From Ignavibacteria bacterium (lineage in GTDB: Bacteria; Bacteroidota; Ignavibacteria; OLB7), in the NCBI GenBank assembly GCA_020635205.1, contig JACKAE010000001.1, positions 62,001 to 126,000 on the forward strand: a DNA stretch of 64,000 nucleotides. The letters run 5' to 3'. The translations under genes and the position numbers were made by a program. Under the pieces are notes generated by a model. The model had not been told where the DNA came from. It made no database searches and worked only from the letters and a program-made list of their open reading frames with translations. Each line of letters starts with the position of its first letter. Positions within the stretch are counted from its first letter, which is position 1. Below, one piece after another: positions 9,501 through 17,202 of this stretch.

Positions 9501-12500
9501 GAAGAAGATGCCCCGGCCTTATCTTGGTCGAAGTCCTTCGCGTTTCCTGGGTCACCCTCCAGATTCGCTGCGCCAGGAATCGAATTCACAGGCTTCATGT
9601 GGTAGTATGCGCCGCCACCAAATCCGTAGATACCGAAGCCGGGGTAGACCATGATACCGGCGTTCATCACCGCCATCGCGTCTACGTACCAGTAGCGGTA
9701 GTTATCGTTTCCGTTTTTGTACTTCGTGCTGCCGAACTGAACAGTTGCGGAGACCTGCACAAGTGGCTTGAACTTTACCTCGAGTGCGCCTCGGAATCCA
9801 TCACCGAACTTCTCATCACCATTGTAGAGATTTACTTCACCCTTGATTTCACAGGTGGCGATACTGGCGTCGATAGAGATCGAGTTCAACTCCGGCTTAT
9901 CGATTGTCCACGATTGTTTGCCGTTCTGCTCCACCATCTTTCCCCAGATCGTGAAATTCGTTCCGCCACTGATTGCGCTCTGGCCATTCCCATCCAGCCC
10001 GATGTGGAAGCCGAGTGCAATGCCAGCTTTCGTCCCGTCATCCTTGAACTTGATTTCGATGCCGTCGTCAGGCTTGATGCTGACGGGGAAGCCTGCAAAA
10101 CTCTTTTCTGGACTTGCGAACTTGAAAGAGGTTGCCGAGATGTAGGGCTTCTTGTTTCTGATCTTCAAGTCTTGAAACTCCACTTCCGGAATTTTCACGC
10201 TGACGTTCTTCATCTCCGGGAACTTCTTGTCGATAGTAAGGTCTCCGCTCAGCTTTGCCTCTACGGTCACATCACCACCACCGGCGGTGATATTCAATTG
10301 CGATCCTTCGTAGAGAGAGAGAGTTGCCCCCCACATATCCACAACGATGTCGCCAATGTTACTCACGCTGAATGCTGTCTGTACACCTTGATCCGAGTTG
10401 CTAAGCAGGCAAGAGTAGCCGATACCGTTCTCTGCTACGGGTAGTTTGATCTTCCCAGCGAACTCTCCCTTTGTCAGTGAGTTGTTGACGAAAGACATCT
10501 CGAACAAATCAATAGAGAAGCCCCAACCTCCGATGCTCCCTTGGTCGATTGAGAAGACTGGTTCGGCCTTCACGTTTCCGGTAAATCCAAGTTTGTTGAT
10601 GAGGGCATCGCTGAGGGATATGGTTGTGGCCGAGTTTCCCTTCTTCAAGTAGTTCGGAAGCGTGACGGTAATCTGTTTGAAGAAGAAGCCTTTCCAGTCA
10701 TCCCCTTGCGCCCCTTGATAGTTGGCGGGGAAGGCCATGTTCTCTGCGTTTCGTGTGTCGGAGAAGTCGAGCACAACGTCGTCGAATGTGAACTTCACTC
10801 CTTGCATTCCCTTCACGCTGAAGGCGTCCATCGAAACCTCGCCGAGAAGATCACCCCAAGCCGATGCGTTGAAGGTGAAGCTGGCCTTTACTGGCCCTTC
10901 CCCATCAGCCTTCTCAATCATCTGGTTGTTGAAAGTGAAGAAGCCATCTACTTGCAAGCCCTTGAATCCTTCGCAGTCCCACTTCACAAATGTGCCGCTG
11001 TTCCCTTGCGCTTTCTTCAACGTTACCTGCACATTCTCTCCCCAGTCGAAGGTCTTGTCGTTCCCGAGCATGGTCAGTTTCTGGAGGCCATCTATTGACA
11101 GTCCTGTTGGGTGGAAGCAGACATTCTTCTGTGCGAAGGCGAGAATCTGGTTGTTCGCTTCAGGAATCGGGAAGTCCATCACCGCGTTGAGTCGAGCGCC
11201 ATCTGGGGCAAACTCCACGGCCACAACGTCAATCAACTGAATCTTGCTATCTACAATATCTTTGAAGGCAAAGGGGAGACCTTGCACGTCGAGGTTTGCG
11301 AAGTTGTCGATATACTTCTGGTGGCTCTTGATGAAGTTGGTGACATTCTGCACCTTCTGCTCGGTGATATTTCCGAGGTTGTCCTGAAAGTCTTGCAGTG
11401 CTTGATCCACCTGTGATCCCGGATCGTACGCACCAATTGCTTTCCCCATGTAGACCTTGTGCTGTGGGTTCAGCTTCAGTCCATTGAACGTCGCCTTCAA
11501 CTGTACTTTAAAGATCGGAGCATCGATTGTCCCCTCACCTGTCAAGTTCCCTGCACTCGGGTCGGAGAGACTTGTAAGCGTCATCGTGAAGTAGCCGATC
11601 TGTACCTCGTCTCCCACTTTGTAGCTGTAATTGCTCGGTGTGTTGGATGGAGCGGGGGGAGCACAGTTGAGTGATTGGCAGTCGGAGACGTAGTTCTGAT
11701 CTAAGTCAATGTTCCCTTGGTCGTCATCCTCATCTTCTTCATCCTCCACGAGATCGTTACCGCCACCATAGGTAAAGGAGCAGACAACGCTCTCACCATC
11801 ATTCTTAAATGATAGAGGCTTGCTTCCCTTCTTTGCGCGAGCGGTAATCCGAACGGCATACTTCATTTCCTCCTCAAGTTGCGGATCGGTTGGTCCGTAG
11901 AGGTAGCTTGTGCCGATCACAACTTTTTCGAAAAAGGGAGGTTCTGGAGCCGAGGCCATTGCCTGGGCGGGGGGCGTATTTGCCGGAAGAATTTCAACAA
12001 TGGTTAAAACGTACTCTAAGTCTGCCGGGGGTGCTCCCGGAGGAATCGTCCAAGAGAAGAGAACGTTCTGTGGATTGCTCAGGTTTACGATGCCGTTGCA
12101 CGATGGTGTCAGAAGTTCCGGTGGATTCAGGTGGGTAATCTGAAAGTTTGCGCAGCCGGAAGGAGCCGGATTTGAAAGTGCTACCCCACTCTGAAAGTCG
12201 AGTGCCTGAAGGCAGAAACTGTAGTTTCCTTCCGGTAAGCCGTTTCCCTGCACAACCTCAGCTTTCGAGATACCGGAGAACTGCACATTGTCCGGGTCCA
12301 GATAATCACTCAGGTCACTCCCCTTCAACACCTTTACTCCGTTTGCCGGAACATTGATAGGTGAATTCGGCACAAAGCTCTTGGGGATCGTAATTGTGAC
12401 GCCGGTGTTCCCTTTAATCGAACCAGTTAGCCGGACATTCTCTGCTTTTCCCGACGTGTTCGTTAGCGTAATCACCACCTTGTTGTCGAATCCGACGTAG

Positions 12501-12712
12501 TCGGAAAGGTATGGCGAGTAGGGGGGGAAGACCTGAGTCGTCACCTGAATTGTTTGTGCGCTAATAGTTGTAGTAGCCAGTGTGAGGAAGAGGGCAAAGA
12601 GTACCCCCCACCTTAATCCTCCCCCGAATATGTGGGGGGGGGTAACGTGCCGCTTCCACGAGATCATCGTCGTGTGCGGGCGTACGTTCCCTCTCTTAAA
12701 ATCTGTACGCAT
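6560..12712 (-). CDS. giant (~2050 aa) secreted surface protein, TANFOR-like N-terminus
   Basis: The N-terminus carries a signal peptide (GVLFALFLTLATTTISA, then Q). Next comes an ~150-residue beta domain starting TIQVTTQVFPPYSPYLSDYV, with 'VVITLTNTSGKAENVRLTG', which resembles the Bacteroidetes TANFOR domain (from memory, not searched). An acidic stretch (DLVEDEEDEDDD) near residue 320 is followed by ~1000 residues of repetitive beta structure, including a Gly/aromatic segment 'GFGIYGFGGGAYYHM'. Near residue 1660 there is a Gly/Lys-rich stretch. No catalytic motif is visible. The ATG at 12712 overlaps the upstream barrel gene by 17 bp, suggesting coupled translation; an ATG at 12667 is an alternative start. 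Few Cys and many Asn/Gly/Asp residues fit an extracellular protein. Export route is uncertain, since no classical T9SS C-terminal domain is obvious (end IKLDLP). Confidence 0.75.
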   Translation of the reverse strand: MRTDFKRGNVRPHTTMISWKRHVTPPHIFGGGLRWGVLFALFLTLATTTISAQTIQVTTQVFPPYSPYLSDYVGFDNKVVITLTNTSGKAENVRLTGSIKGNTGVTITIPKSFVPNSPINVPANGVKVLKGSDLSDYLDPDNVQFSGISKAEVVQGNGLPEGNYSFCLQALDFQSGVALSNPAPSGCANFQITHLNPPELLTPSCNGIVNLSNPQNVLFSWTIPPGAPPADLEYVLTIVEILPANTPPAQAMASAPEPPFFEKVVIGTSYLYGPTDPQLEEEMKYAVRITARAKKGSKPLSFKNDGESVVCSFTYGGGNDLVEDEEDEDDDQGNIDLDQNYVSDCQSLNCAPPAPSNTPSNYSYKVGDEVQIGYFTMTLTSLSDPSAGNLTGEGTIDAPIFKVQLKATFNGLKLNPQHKVYMGKAIGAYDPGSQVDQALQDFQDNLGNITEQKVQNVTNFIKSHQKYIDNFANLDVQGLPFAFKDIVDSKIQLIDVVAVEFAPDGARLNAVMDFPIPEANNQILAFAQKNVCFHPTGLSIDGLQKLTMLGNDKTFDWGENVQVTLKKAQGNSGTFVKWDCEGFKGLQVDGFFTFNNQMIEKADGEGPVKASFTFNASAWGDLLGEVSMDAFSVKGMQGVKFTFDDVVLDFSDTRNAENMAFPANYQGAQGDDWKGFFFKQITVTLPNYLKKGNSATTISLSDALINKLGFTGNVKAEPVFSIDQGSIGGWGFSIDLFEMSFVNNSLTKGEFAGKIKLPVAENGIGYSCLLSNSDQGVQTAFSVSNIGDIVVDMWGATLSLYEGSQLNITAGGGDVTVEAKLSGDLTIDKKFPEMKNVSVKIPEVEFQDLKIRNKKPYISATSFKFASPEKSFAGFPVSIKPDDGIEIKFKDDGTKAGIALGFHIGLDGNGQSAISGGTNFTIWGKMVEQNGKQSWTIDKPELNSISIDASIATCEIKGEVNLYNGDEKFGDGFRGALEVKFKPLVQVSATVQFGSTKYKNGNDNYRYWYVDAMAVMNAGIMVYPGFGIYGFGGGAYYHMKPVNSIPGAANLEGDPGNAKDFDQDKAGASSSGTTYDPDPNIAFGFKATIVMGTMPSPKAFNGDITLEASFFQGGGLNEISLVGNGYFVSDLNPKQRPAESKAVVSASVGFRYSAAMKTFDGLIDINFNLKAGKKNILVGGGQCAMHFSKDKWFIKVGTPDDPIGLTVLDLLDINTYFMVGKNSLPPLPPLPTSPINFQEKLPYFNDENPRDASVDNGSGFALGQQLSINTGKLKFLIFYARIAIAFGYDVSVMKENLECADAEGGIAGMNGWYARGQVYAGLEAELGIDINLWFIKADIPILEVGVCAGLKAGLPNPTWLKGQVAGYYSVLNGLLTGQCNFKFHYGSECAPPGDPFGDLKVIADIKPTGNDVDVFSYPEVAFNLPVGTNKVISVQGVNEEEEVVTSHFRFGIREFSVKNMKNGQKVEGTYSLYNNAMSALFEPDQMLDESTKHRITVKIYGDRLVDNQWVRITKNRFSNQEHVEARTQDFTTGKAPENFVDQNIVITKPGQRQRYYYTSDGGTEGYVRFKLFPANIPNLKPKDPDYEYKYVARFQEIGAGSQVVAETPLTWDANPAEPKAKFIMPYADLKKEQLYIIQIVRKMVKKGGLMGGDKKIAAGGKSGGGGMKFAGKSEGGDSKYTTSGDKNLESYTKSKSLGDRNSISVKQQRLKAIQLGDNEFMVYQIAFKTSKYSRLKDKMVAYLKNTNQKYIGTGNGSDSNTIYARYSGEEPLGWYDLKQIAWTKGGKTEYIQPLVRVEAIDKSNVGSDAYWSNLKAYYLDYLEFPYFNHMLMTDVAFNAKFAQPNTRTLRTYPSKNAYLPGSQLTNGTFIAAEPFPKWAVGLKYIGTGATTKLTNGEINAVYWKGFDPEPNKPGGVLNKSTFKATVQTKGNVSRGGGGMNANANMNIAQNEINTLEIRYDAATVLLKDRDRVADELLYRYGLNASAFSQTPEWWGFAKWNYPFTFANGTPKNPHFFQMKVKRSSKYDIRFIGRDGNTLANNGGVIKLDLP

Positions 12713-14366
12713 AGCCTGCTATCCCTGTATATTCTGTGAACGTTGAATTCTTTATTTCATCGGATCCGTTTGCCGAGACTGTCGAGAAGTTCAGGTTGAA
12801 GCTGTGGTGATCTCCCGTCCGATATATTCCGCCAAGACCCAGCGCAACCGTTCGCGAATTTTCTCCGAGCGTGGCAGAGATACTGCCGTTCAAGCCGAGC
12901 TTCTCCTTAAACAATCCTTTCGAACCACCGAGCGAAACCGATGTCGTGATCTGCTCTCCAGCCAAGTTCTCCATGCGCGTTCCGGTTAGCGATCCAGTTA
13001 CTGAGAAGCTCGATTTCAGTCCGGTCAGCGTGTAGCTGAGCGAGGCAATCGTTGTGTTGTACTCAGAGTAGCTCGCAGTGAAGGTGTTGTTGTCGAGCAG
13101 TCGCTGGTGCGTAGCTGTCAGGAAGAATGCGTGGCTGAAAGTTGTGTCAGTAATCATGTAGCGGGGGGCAACCATCACCATTGGGGTCTGTTGGTGGAGT
13201 CGTGTAGTATCATTTACTGGAAGCGTTCCCTCCGATTGCGAGATCATCTGTGTGCTCCCAGTGAGCAGAATTCCGAACGATGCGCTCGGACTCCAATTCA
13301 TTGTCAGCGATGGGGAGAGATTCTCTGTGGTAGCGAGCTTCTTTCCCTGAAGGTTGTCGTGCCCCCAAGTGAAGCTGCCGTTAAAGGTCAGCTTCCGGTT
13401 CGCTACTGCCAAGGATGGTGCGATAGAAACACTCTCCACATCTCCCGAGGTGTAGTAAGCCCCCATCGATTGATAGTCTGGATCGATCCGCGTGTAGTTT
13501 GCATTCATCGAGAAGACGTTGCCGTAATAGTTGGCGTCGGCTCGCAGAGCAGTGTAGATCTGTGTGGAAGCGCGGGGTGTAATCACATCGCCGAACGCCT
13601 CGGCCTCATCGCTGAGGGCAATCGAATCGCTTCGGACGTCTCGCGTGTAGCTGCTAACTGCGCCGTCGATCTTGAACGTAAGGTTGTTGGCTGGCTTTAA
13701 TCCGAACGTTGCCCCAACCACTAAGTTCTCTCCGGGGCGCACATTTGCGTTTTCGGCAATTGTGTTTCGGAGCGAGGTTGTGTCGTCGGCAGCTTTCAGA
13801 AAGCTGAGGTCAACTGAGAATCCATTGTTCCCATACCCAAGTCGTCCGGCATATCCGGTACGCCTGTAGACTGGCTCCACGATGTTCAATGTATCGGCAG
13901 TATCTACTTGCACACCCTGCTGCAACTCTCCGGCAATGAACGATGCGCGGAAATCTCCCGGCATCAGTTCAACTCCGGCTCCCAACATTTGATGTCCCGA
14001 AAGTGTGTAAGGGGAGAACGAGAGGTTCCGATAGCCGAGGTGTGCGGTTGCCCACTTGTATTGTGGACTTGCGCCAAACTGATTGAAGGGTTGGCTGAAG
14101 GAACGATCCTGCGTGCTCCAAGAGAAAGAGAAGGGGAGCTGTAAGCCGTAGAGATCGAGCGTTACGTTTCCTGCAACTAACGCAGAGAAGGGATCTCGTC
14201 GATTCTCAATTCCAGAAACTCCGTAGCCTACCAGTCGTGAGGAGATTGCCCCACTCAACTTTACTGGTGACTCCTTTCCGACCCGCTCCAAATCTTGGGC
14301 ATTCAAATGAAGTCCAAGTGTTAGGATCAGGAATGTTGTGGCGATGATGTATCGTGCAATGTTCAT
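12696..14366 (-). CDS. outer-membrane beta-barrel protein
   Basis: A 556-residue protein read from the ATG at 14366 (MNIARYIIATTFLILTLGLHLNAQ, a clean signal peptide). An in-frame GTG at 14411 would add a basic extension and is less likely. The mature part is amphipathic beta throughout, with alternating hydrophobic residues and frequent aromatic girdle residues. It ends in the aromatic-terminated strand 'YTGIAGYAYRF', a typical barrel C-terminus. Early segments (KLSGAISSRLVGYGVSG, 'NVTLDLYGLQLPFSFSWSTQDRSFSQPFNQFG') recall barrels that precede large surface proteins in Bacteroidota. It is first in the minus-strand unit and overlaps the giant gene, so it may anchor or export that protein (inference). 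I cannot assign a named family. Confidence 0.7.
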   Translation of the reverse strand: MNIARYIIATTFLILTLGLHLNAQDLERVGKESPVKLSGAISSRLVGYGVSGIENRRDPFSALVAGNVTLDLYGLQLPFSFSWSTQDRSFSQPFNQFGASPQYKWATAHLGYRNLSFSPYTLSGHQMLGAGVELMPGDFRASFIAGELQQGVQVDTADTLNIVEPVYRRTGYAGRLGYGNNGFSVDLSFLKAADDTTSLRNTIAENANVRPGENLVVGATFGLKPANNLTFKIDGAVSSYTRDVRSDSIALSDEAEAFGDVITPRASTQIYTALRADANYYGNVFSMNANYTRIDPDYQSMGAYYTSGDVESVSIAPSLAVANRKLTFNGSFTWGHDNLQGKKLATTENLSPSLTMNWSPSASFGILLTGSTQMISQSEGTLPVNDTTRLHQQTPMVMVAPRYMITDTTFSHAFFLTATHQRLLDNNTFTASYSEYNTTIASLSYTLTGLKSSFSVTGSLTGTRMENLAGEQITTSVSLGGSKGLFKEKLGLNGSISATLGENSRTVALGLGGIYRTGDHHSFNLNFSTVSANGSDEIKNSTFTEYTGIAGYAYRF

Positions 14367-14464
14367 TGGTTCGCGTTTCTTCTGCCCTCGGCGTCGAGAG
14401 CGGTTTTTCACTCGCGAATCAATTTAAAGGTGGGTGGAAACGGTAATCTCTGTTCCTGACCACA

Positions 14465-15334
14465 TCAACGAAGAAAGATCAAGCGTTGAGATTTTTTCCG
14501 GCCACGGTTTGTGGAGAAGGTGGCCACGGTTTGGAAAAACGGCTGAAATTGGGGGAAAACGGGAGGATTATTCGATGGTGGGGGTGTGGTGGGGCATGGT
14601 GTGCGGTAGGGACATGGCACGCCATGCCATCCATTATTATCTTCTTCCATCCCATTCTCCCGATCCAATTCCCAACGCATCGGATTTGCTTGGATATATT
14701 TGCGGATACGTTGCAGATCGTCCGTATCTCTGATAATATGATCGTAAAAGCGTGATTGCCAGATTGACCCTATCTCTGGGAAACAAATTTTAGCCTGACG
14801 TGACACTGCGGACTTGAATGCGCCGATAATTGACGAGAGGGAGCGAGCAACTGGCTTGCCGAAGTAGCGGACGTAGAGTGGGTCTATGATAATCGGGTTG
14901 ATTGCCATACCTGATGGCAGAACTGTTTGGGGCTTGGAATCTCTCCAATTCACGAGAAAAGATTTGAGTCCTGTGGTCTCGTTCGCGGTCTCTTCTGGAG
15001 TAAGAGGGTTATGTAGGTGGTTCGTGTTGTTATTAGGGGAGAGATTATTCGGCGGACTGCTTCTTCCGTTCGGTGCTAACAGAATTCACACAATCAGGTG
15101 TATATGATTGGGCATAATCACATACTCATCTAACACTACTTCTGAACGTTTGTTCTCTGTTTCTTTCCACGCGTGGTTGGCAATCCTACCAACTTCGCTC
15201 AGGTGCATTTCTCCGGCATGAATTTCTCCAAACAATTCCCGGCGATTGAACGTGCAAATGGTGACATAATATGGATTGGGCAAAGCATAGTTGTAGCCTC
15301 GCAGACGATAGGAGCGGCGATGGTATGATGGCAT
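14465..15334 (-). pseudogene. REP-associated tyrosine transposase (RAYT), interrupted by one in-frame stop
   Basis: Two halves of a RAYT/Y1-type transposase lie in the same frame. The N-terminal half (from the ATG at 15334) has 'YYVTICTFNRRELFGEI' and the HUH motif 'VIMPNHIHLIV'. Then comes TGA at 15086-15088. The frame continues through a linker to 'SLSSIIGAFKSAVSRQ' and 'IWQSRFYDHIIRDTDDLQRIRKYIQANPMRW', which carries the family's catalytic Tyr (RFYDH). The stop follows HUH directly and no indel is needed to rejoin the halves, so a single nonsense change explains the break. TGA is used as a normal stop elsewhere (e.g. the sigma gene at 21587), so recoding is unlikely. The Pro-rich C-terminal tail reads through a degenerate REP-like palindrome. 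RAYTs mobilise REP sequences, and REP-like palindromes occur at both ends here. Confidence 0.8.
14606..14630. repeat. REP-like palindrome, degenerate copy
   Basis: TAGGGACATGGC-AC-GCCATG shares the core of the palindromes at 15380 and 26088, but the right arm is degraded. It lies at the 3' end of the RAYT relic. Confidence 0.55.
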
Positions 15335-15379
15335 AGAAGGTGATGAACAAATTATTGGGATAATGAGGAAGATGGAATA

Positions 15380-15419
15380 TACGGCGTAGGGACATGGCAC
15401 GCCATGTCCCTACGCCGTA
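15380..15419. repeat. REP-like perfect palindrome
   Basis: Two perfect 19-bp arms (TACGGCGTAGGGACATGGC and its complement) flank a 2-nt AC spacer, 46 bp upstream of the RAYT start. The core GTAGGGACATGGC...GCCATGTCCCTAC matches the palindrome downstream of groEL apart from G-to-A changes on both arms, so the pairing is conserved. Confidence 0.8.
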
Positions 15420-15819
15420 ACAATACTGTCTTTTCAGAATGGCGACGATACGTTCGCGTTGGTTGCGAAAGGGTCGTCAATTGTCTGAATGTTTTCAGAT
15501 GCCCTAACATAACCTGCCACAAACCTACTCGTACAGTTAGTAAAGTCCTCCTAACGTGAGCGTGAGAATCGTTCGAGAGAAGATTGTTTGATCGAGGAGT
15601 GTCTTGTTCGGGATCACATCCTTTATCAGTCGAGAAACTGAGGCTTCGAATGTTCCGAATTTCAACACACAATTTCTCTCCTCTTCACATGCCCGATCTG
15701 TTGTATCTTCCCCTTGTGCCGATGGTTTATGAGGATGCCCGATTCAGGTGGTGAGTTCACTTTCTCGGGAAAACATCGTGTTATCACTTACTTAGTATTA
15801 GAATAACGAGTAAACGTCT
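15420..15819. other. 400-bp intergenic stretch, no gene seen
   Basis: Short reading frames here (for example the minus frame over 15352-15672) show no family resemblance and run through the REP palindrome. A TAGGTTTG sequence on the minus strand at 15520-15527 resembles a -7 box but lacks a TTG at the right distance. Nothing else stands out. Confidence 0.5.
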
Positions 15820-16743
15820 ATGCTTCGATTTAAAGCTGACTACAGAACGATCGCCTACATGGTCGCTACCACCGGATTGCTGATAGCCCAGTGGGTTATT
15901 GGTTACGTCCACCCGGTTCTCTTCCCTCTCTCCCTGTTTATGGCTGTTGCCGTTGCAGTGATTGCCCACAACCACAATCACCTCCCGACGTGGAAAAACC
16001 GGACGCTGAATACTTTGACAGATTACTGGTTGACTCTCTTCTATGGATTCCCTGCCTTTGCTTGGAAGCCAACACACAACCTGAACCATCACGTTCTCAA
16101 TAACCGTGAGGGAGACTATACGATCACGTGGCGAGTTACTGAGGGGAATCACTTCTTCTCGTTAATGAGCTATCCTTCAATCAGCAGTTTCTTTCAGCAG
16201 ACTCCGATTAAAGGATACTTGAAGCACCTGCGCGTGAAGGATAAGCGGAGTTTCTGGCTGGCAATTGGCCAGTATGCTGCGCTCGCAATTTTTGTTGGCG
16301 TTGCGTTGATTGTTGACTGGAAGAAAGCACTCTTCTTTATCATCATTCCGCAGCAGTTTGCTCTCTTTAGCATTCTTCTCTTCAACTATGTGCAGCACGT
16401 TCACGCGAACGAGGAATCGGAGTGGAACCACTCTCGCAACTTTGTTGGGCCGATGTTGAACCTATTCCTTTTCAACAACGGGTTCCACACAATTCACCAC
16501 GAACGTGCCGGCATCCACTGGAGCTTGACGCCGAAAGAGCACGCAAAGATCGAACACCATATCGACGACTCACTGAAGGAACGGAGCTTCTGGTGGTATA
16601 TGATTCGGACATATATCCTTAGTCCGGTTGTTCCCTCATTCCGCACGAAGTCGATGCGGCTGGAGCGGATACGGCAAGAAGAAGAGGCACGGCGAAGAGA
16701 GGGAACGAGTCAAGTTGTTAAGGAAGAACAGGTATTGGCGTAA
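15820..16743 (+). CDS. membrane fatty-acid desaturase family protein
   Basis: A 307-residue integral membrane protein with the three histidine clusters of the diiron desaturase/hydroxylase superfamily: HNHNH at 50-54, HNLNHH at 86-91 and HTIHH at 223-227, plus an extra His pair in YVQHVH around 191-195. Hydrophobic helices lie at about 10-50, 150-170 and 172-190. The last ~40 residues are a charged cytoplasmic tail rich in Arg/Glu. The likely role is O2-dependent desaturation or hydroxylation of membrane lipid acyl chains, with electrons from an unidentified donor. The gene stands alone: the RAYT relic is upstream and a repeat-rich region downstream. I saw no clear TAnnTTTG promoter. The family assignment is firm; the position of the double bond cannot be predicted. 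Confidence 0.88.
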   Translation: MLRFKADYRTIAYMVATTGLLIAQWVIGYVHPVLFPLSLFMAVAVAVIAHNHNHLPTWKNRTLNTLTDYWLTLFYGFPAFAWKPTHNLNHHVLNNREGDYTITWRVTEGNHFFSLMSYPSISSFFQQTPIKGYLKHLRVKDKRSFWLAIGQYAALAIFVGVALIVDWKKALFFIIIPQQFALFSILLFNYVQHVHANEESEWNHSRNFVGPMLNLFLFNNGFHTIHHERAGIHWSLTPKEHAKIEHHIDDSLKERSFWWYMIRTYILSPVVPSFRTKSMRLERIRQEEEARRREGTSQVVKEEQVLA

Positions 16744-16753
16744 GAGAGTTTTG

Positions 16754-16785
16754 GAATTCAAAATTCAAAAGTAAAAATTCAAAAT
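16754..16785 (+). repeat. A-rich dispersed repeat
   Basis: The core AATTCAAAAGT-AAAATT recurs here, inverted at 19451-19482, and at 48423-48445 (CTCAAAAGTAGAAATTCA). All three copies sit just 3' of coding regions. Confidence 0.45.
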
Positions 16786-16791
16786 GATTTC

Positions 16792-16897
16792 GGGATTCGG
16801 ATTGGGGATTTCGGACTGAGATACATCAGAAAGGTGTCGTACTTGACAACCGGCTCAAATTTGATTTTGGAATTCGGATTGCGAATTTCGGATTGAG
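16792..16897 (+). repeat. pair of 29-bp imperfect direct repeats
   Basis: 16792-16820 (GGGATTCGGATTGGGGATTT...) and 16869-16897 (GGAATTCGGATTGCGAATTT...) match at most positions and are 48 bp apart. Both are built from GATT/CGG words related to the neighbouring heptamer array. Confidence 0.6.
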
Positions 16898-16929
16898 TGC
16901 TTGACACCAGGTTGAAGTCAACATATCTT

Positions 16930-17076
16930 CCCCAATCCCCAATCCCCAATCCCCAATCCCCAATCCCCAATCCCCAATCCCCAATCCCCAATCCCCAATC
17001 CCCAATCCCCAATCCCCAATCCCCAATCCCCAATCCCCAATCCCCAATCCCCAATCCCCAATCCCCAATCCCCAAT
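16930..17076 (+). repeat. heptanucleotide tandem array, CCCCAAT x21
   Basis: Exactly 147 bp of uninterrupted CCCCAAT, 21 identical units, end 126 bp before the start of the persulfide dioxygenase gene. The open frames running through it on both strands (SPIPNPQ... and GLGIGDWG...) are consequences of the repeat and are not proteins. The motif is the same heptamer class as the cyanobacterial STRR repeats. Confidence 0.95.
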
Positions 17077-17202
17077 CTCAAGATCGTCTGCTCCAATCGG
17101 TTACGAGTGTACCGAAAGATCGGCCTGTGTCGTATGTTGGAACGATTGTTTGATGAACTCAATATTAATTCAAGAATTCAAGACAGAGGAGAGGATATTC
17201 CT

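Noticed and set aside
15086..15088. TGA in the RAYT gene as recoded Trp or selenocysteine
   Set aside because: TGA ends normal genes in this window (e.g. the sigma gene at 21587) and no selenocysteine insertion structure is evident.
15352..15672. Minus-strand 106-residue open frame
   Set aside because: It runs through the perfect REP palindrome and shows no family resemblance or ribosome site.
16930..17076. CRISPR array
   Set aside because: The array has a 7-bp unit without spacers and no cas genes nearby.
16779..17162. Open frames of (GLGIGDW)n and (SPIPNPQ)n
   Set aside because: Heptamer repeats have no stop in several frames; these are repeat artefacts and not proteins.
16897..17202. 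N-terminal extension of the persulfide dioxygenase through the heptamer array
   Set aside because: The ribosome site AGGAGAGG and the conserved N-terminus (MYFQRIYDEKLAQAAYLIGC) begin at 17203.
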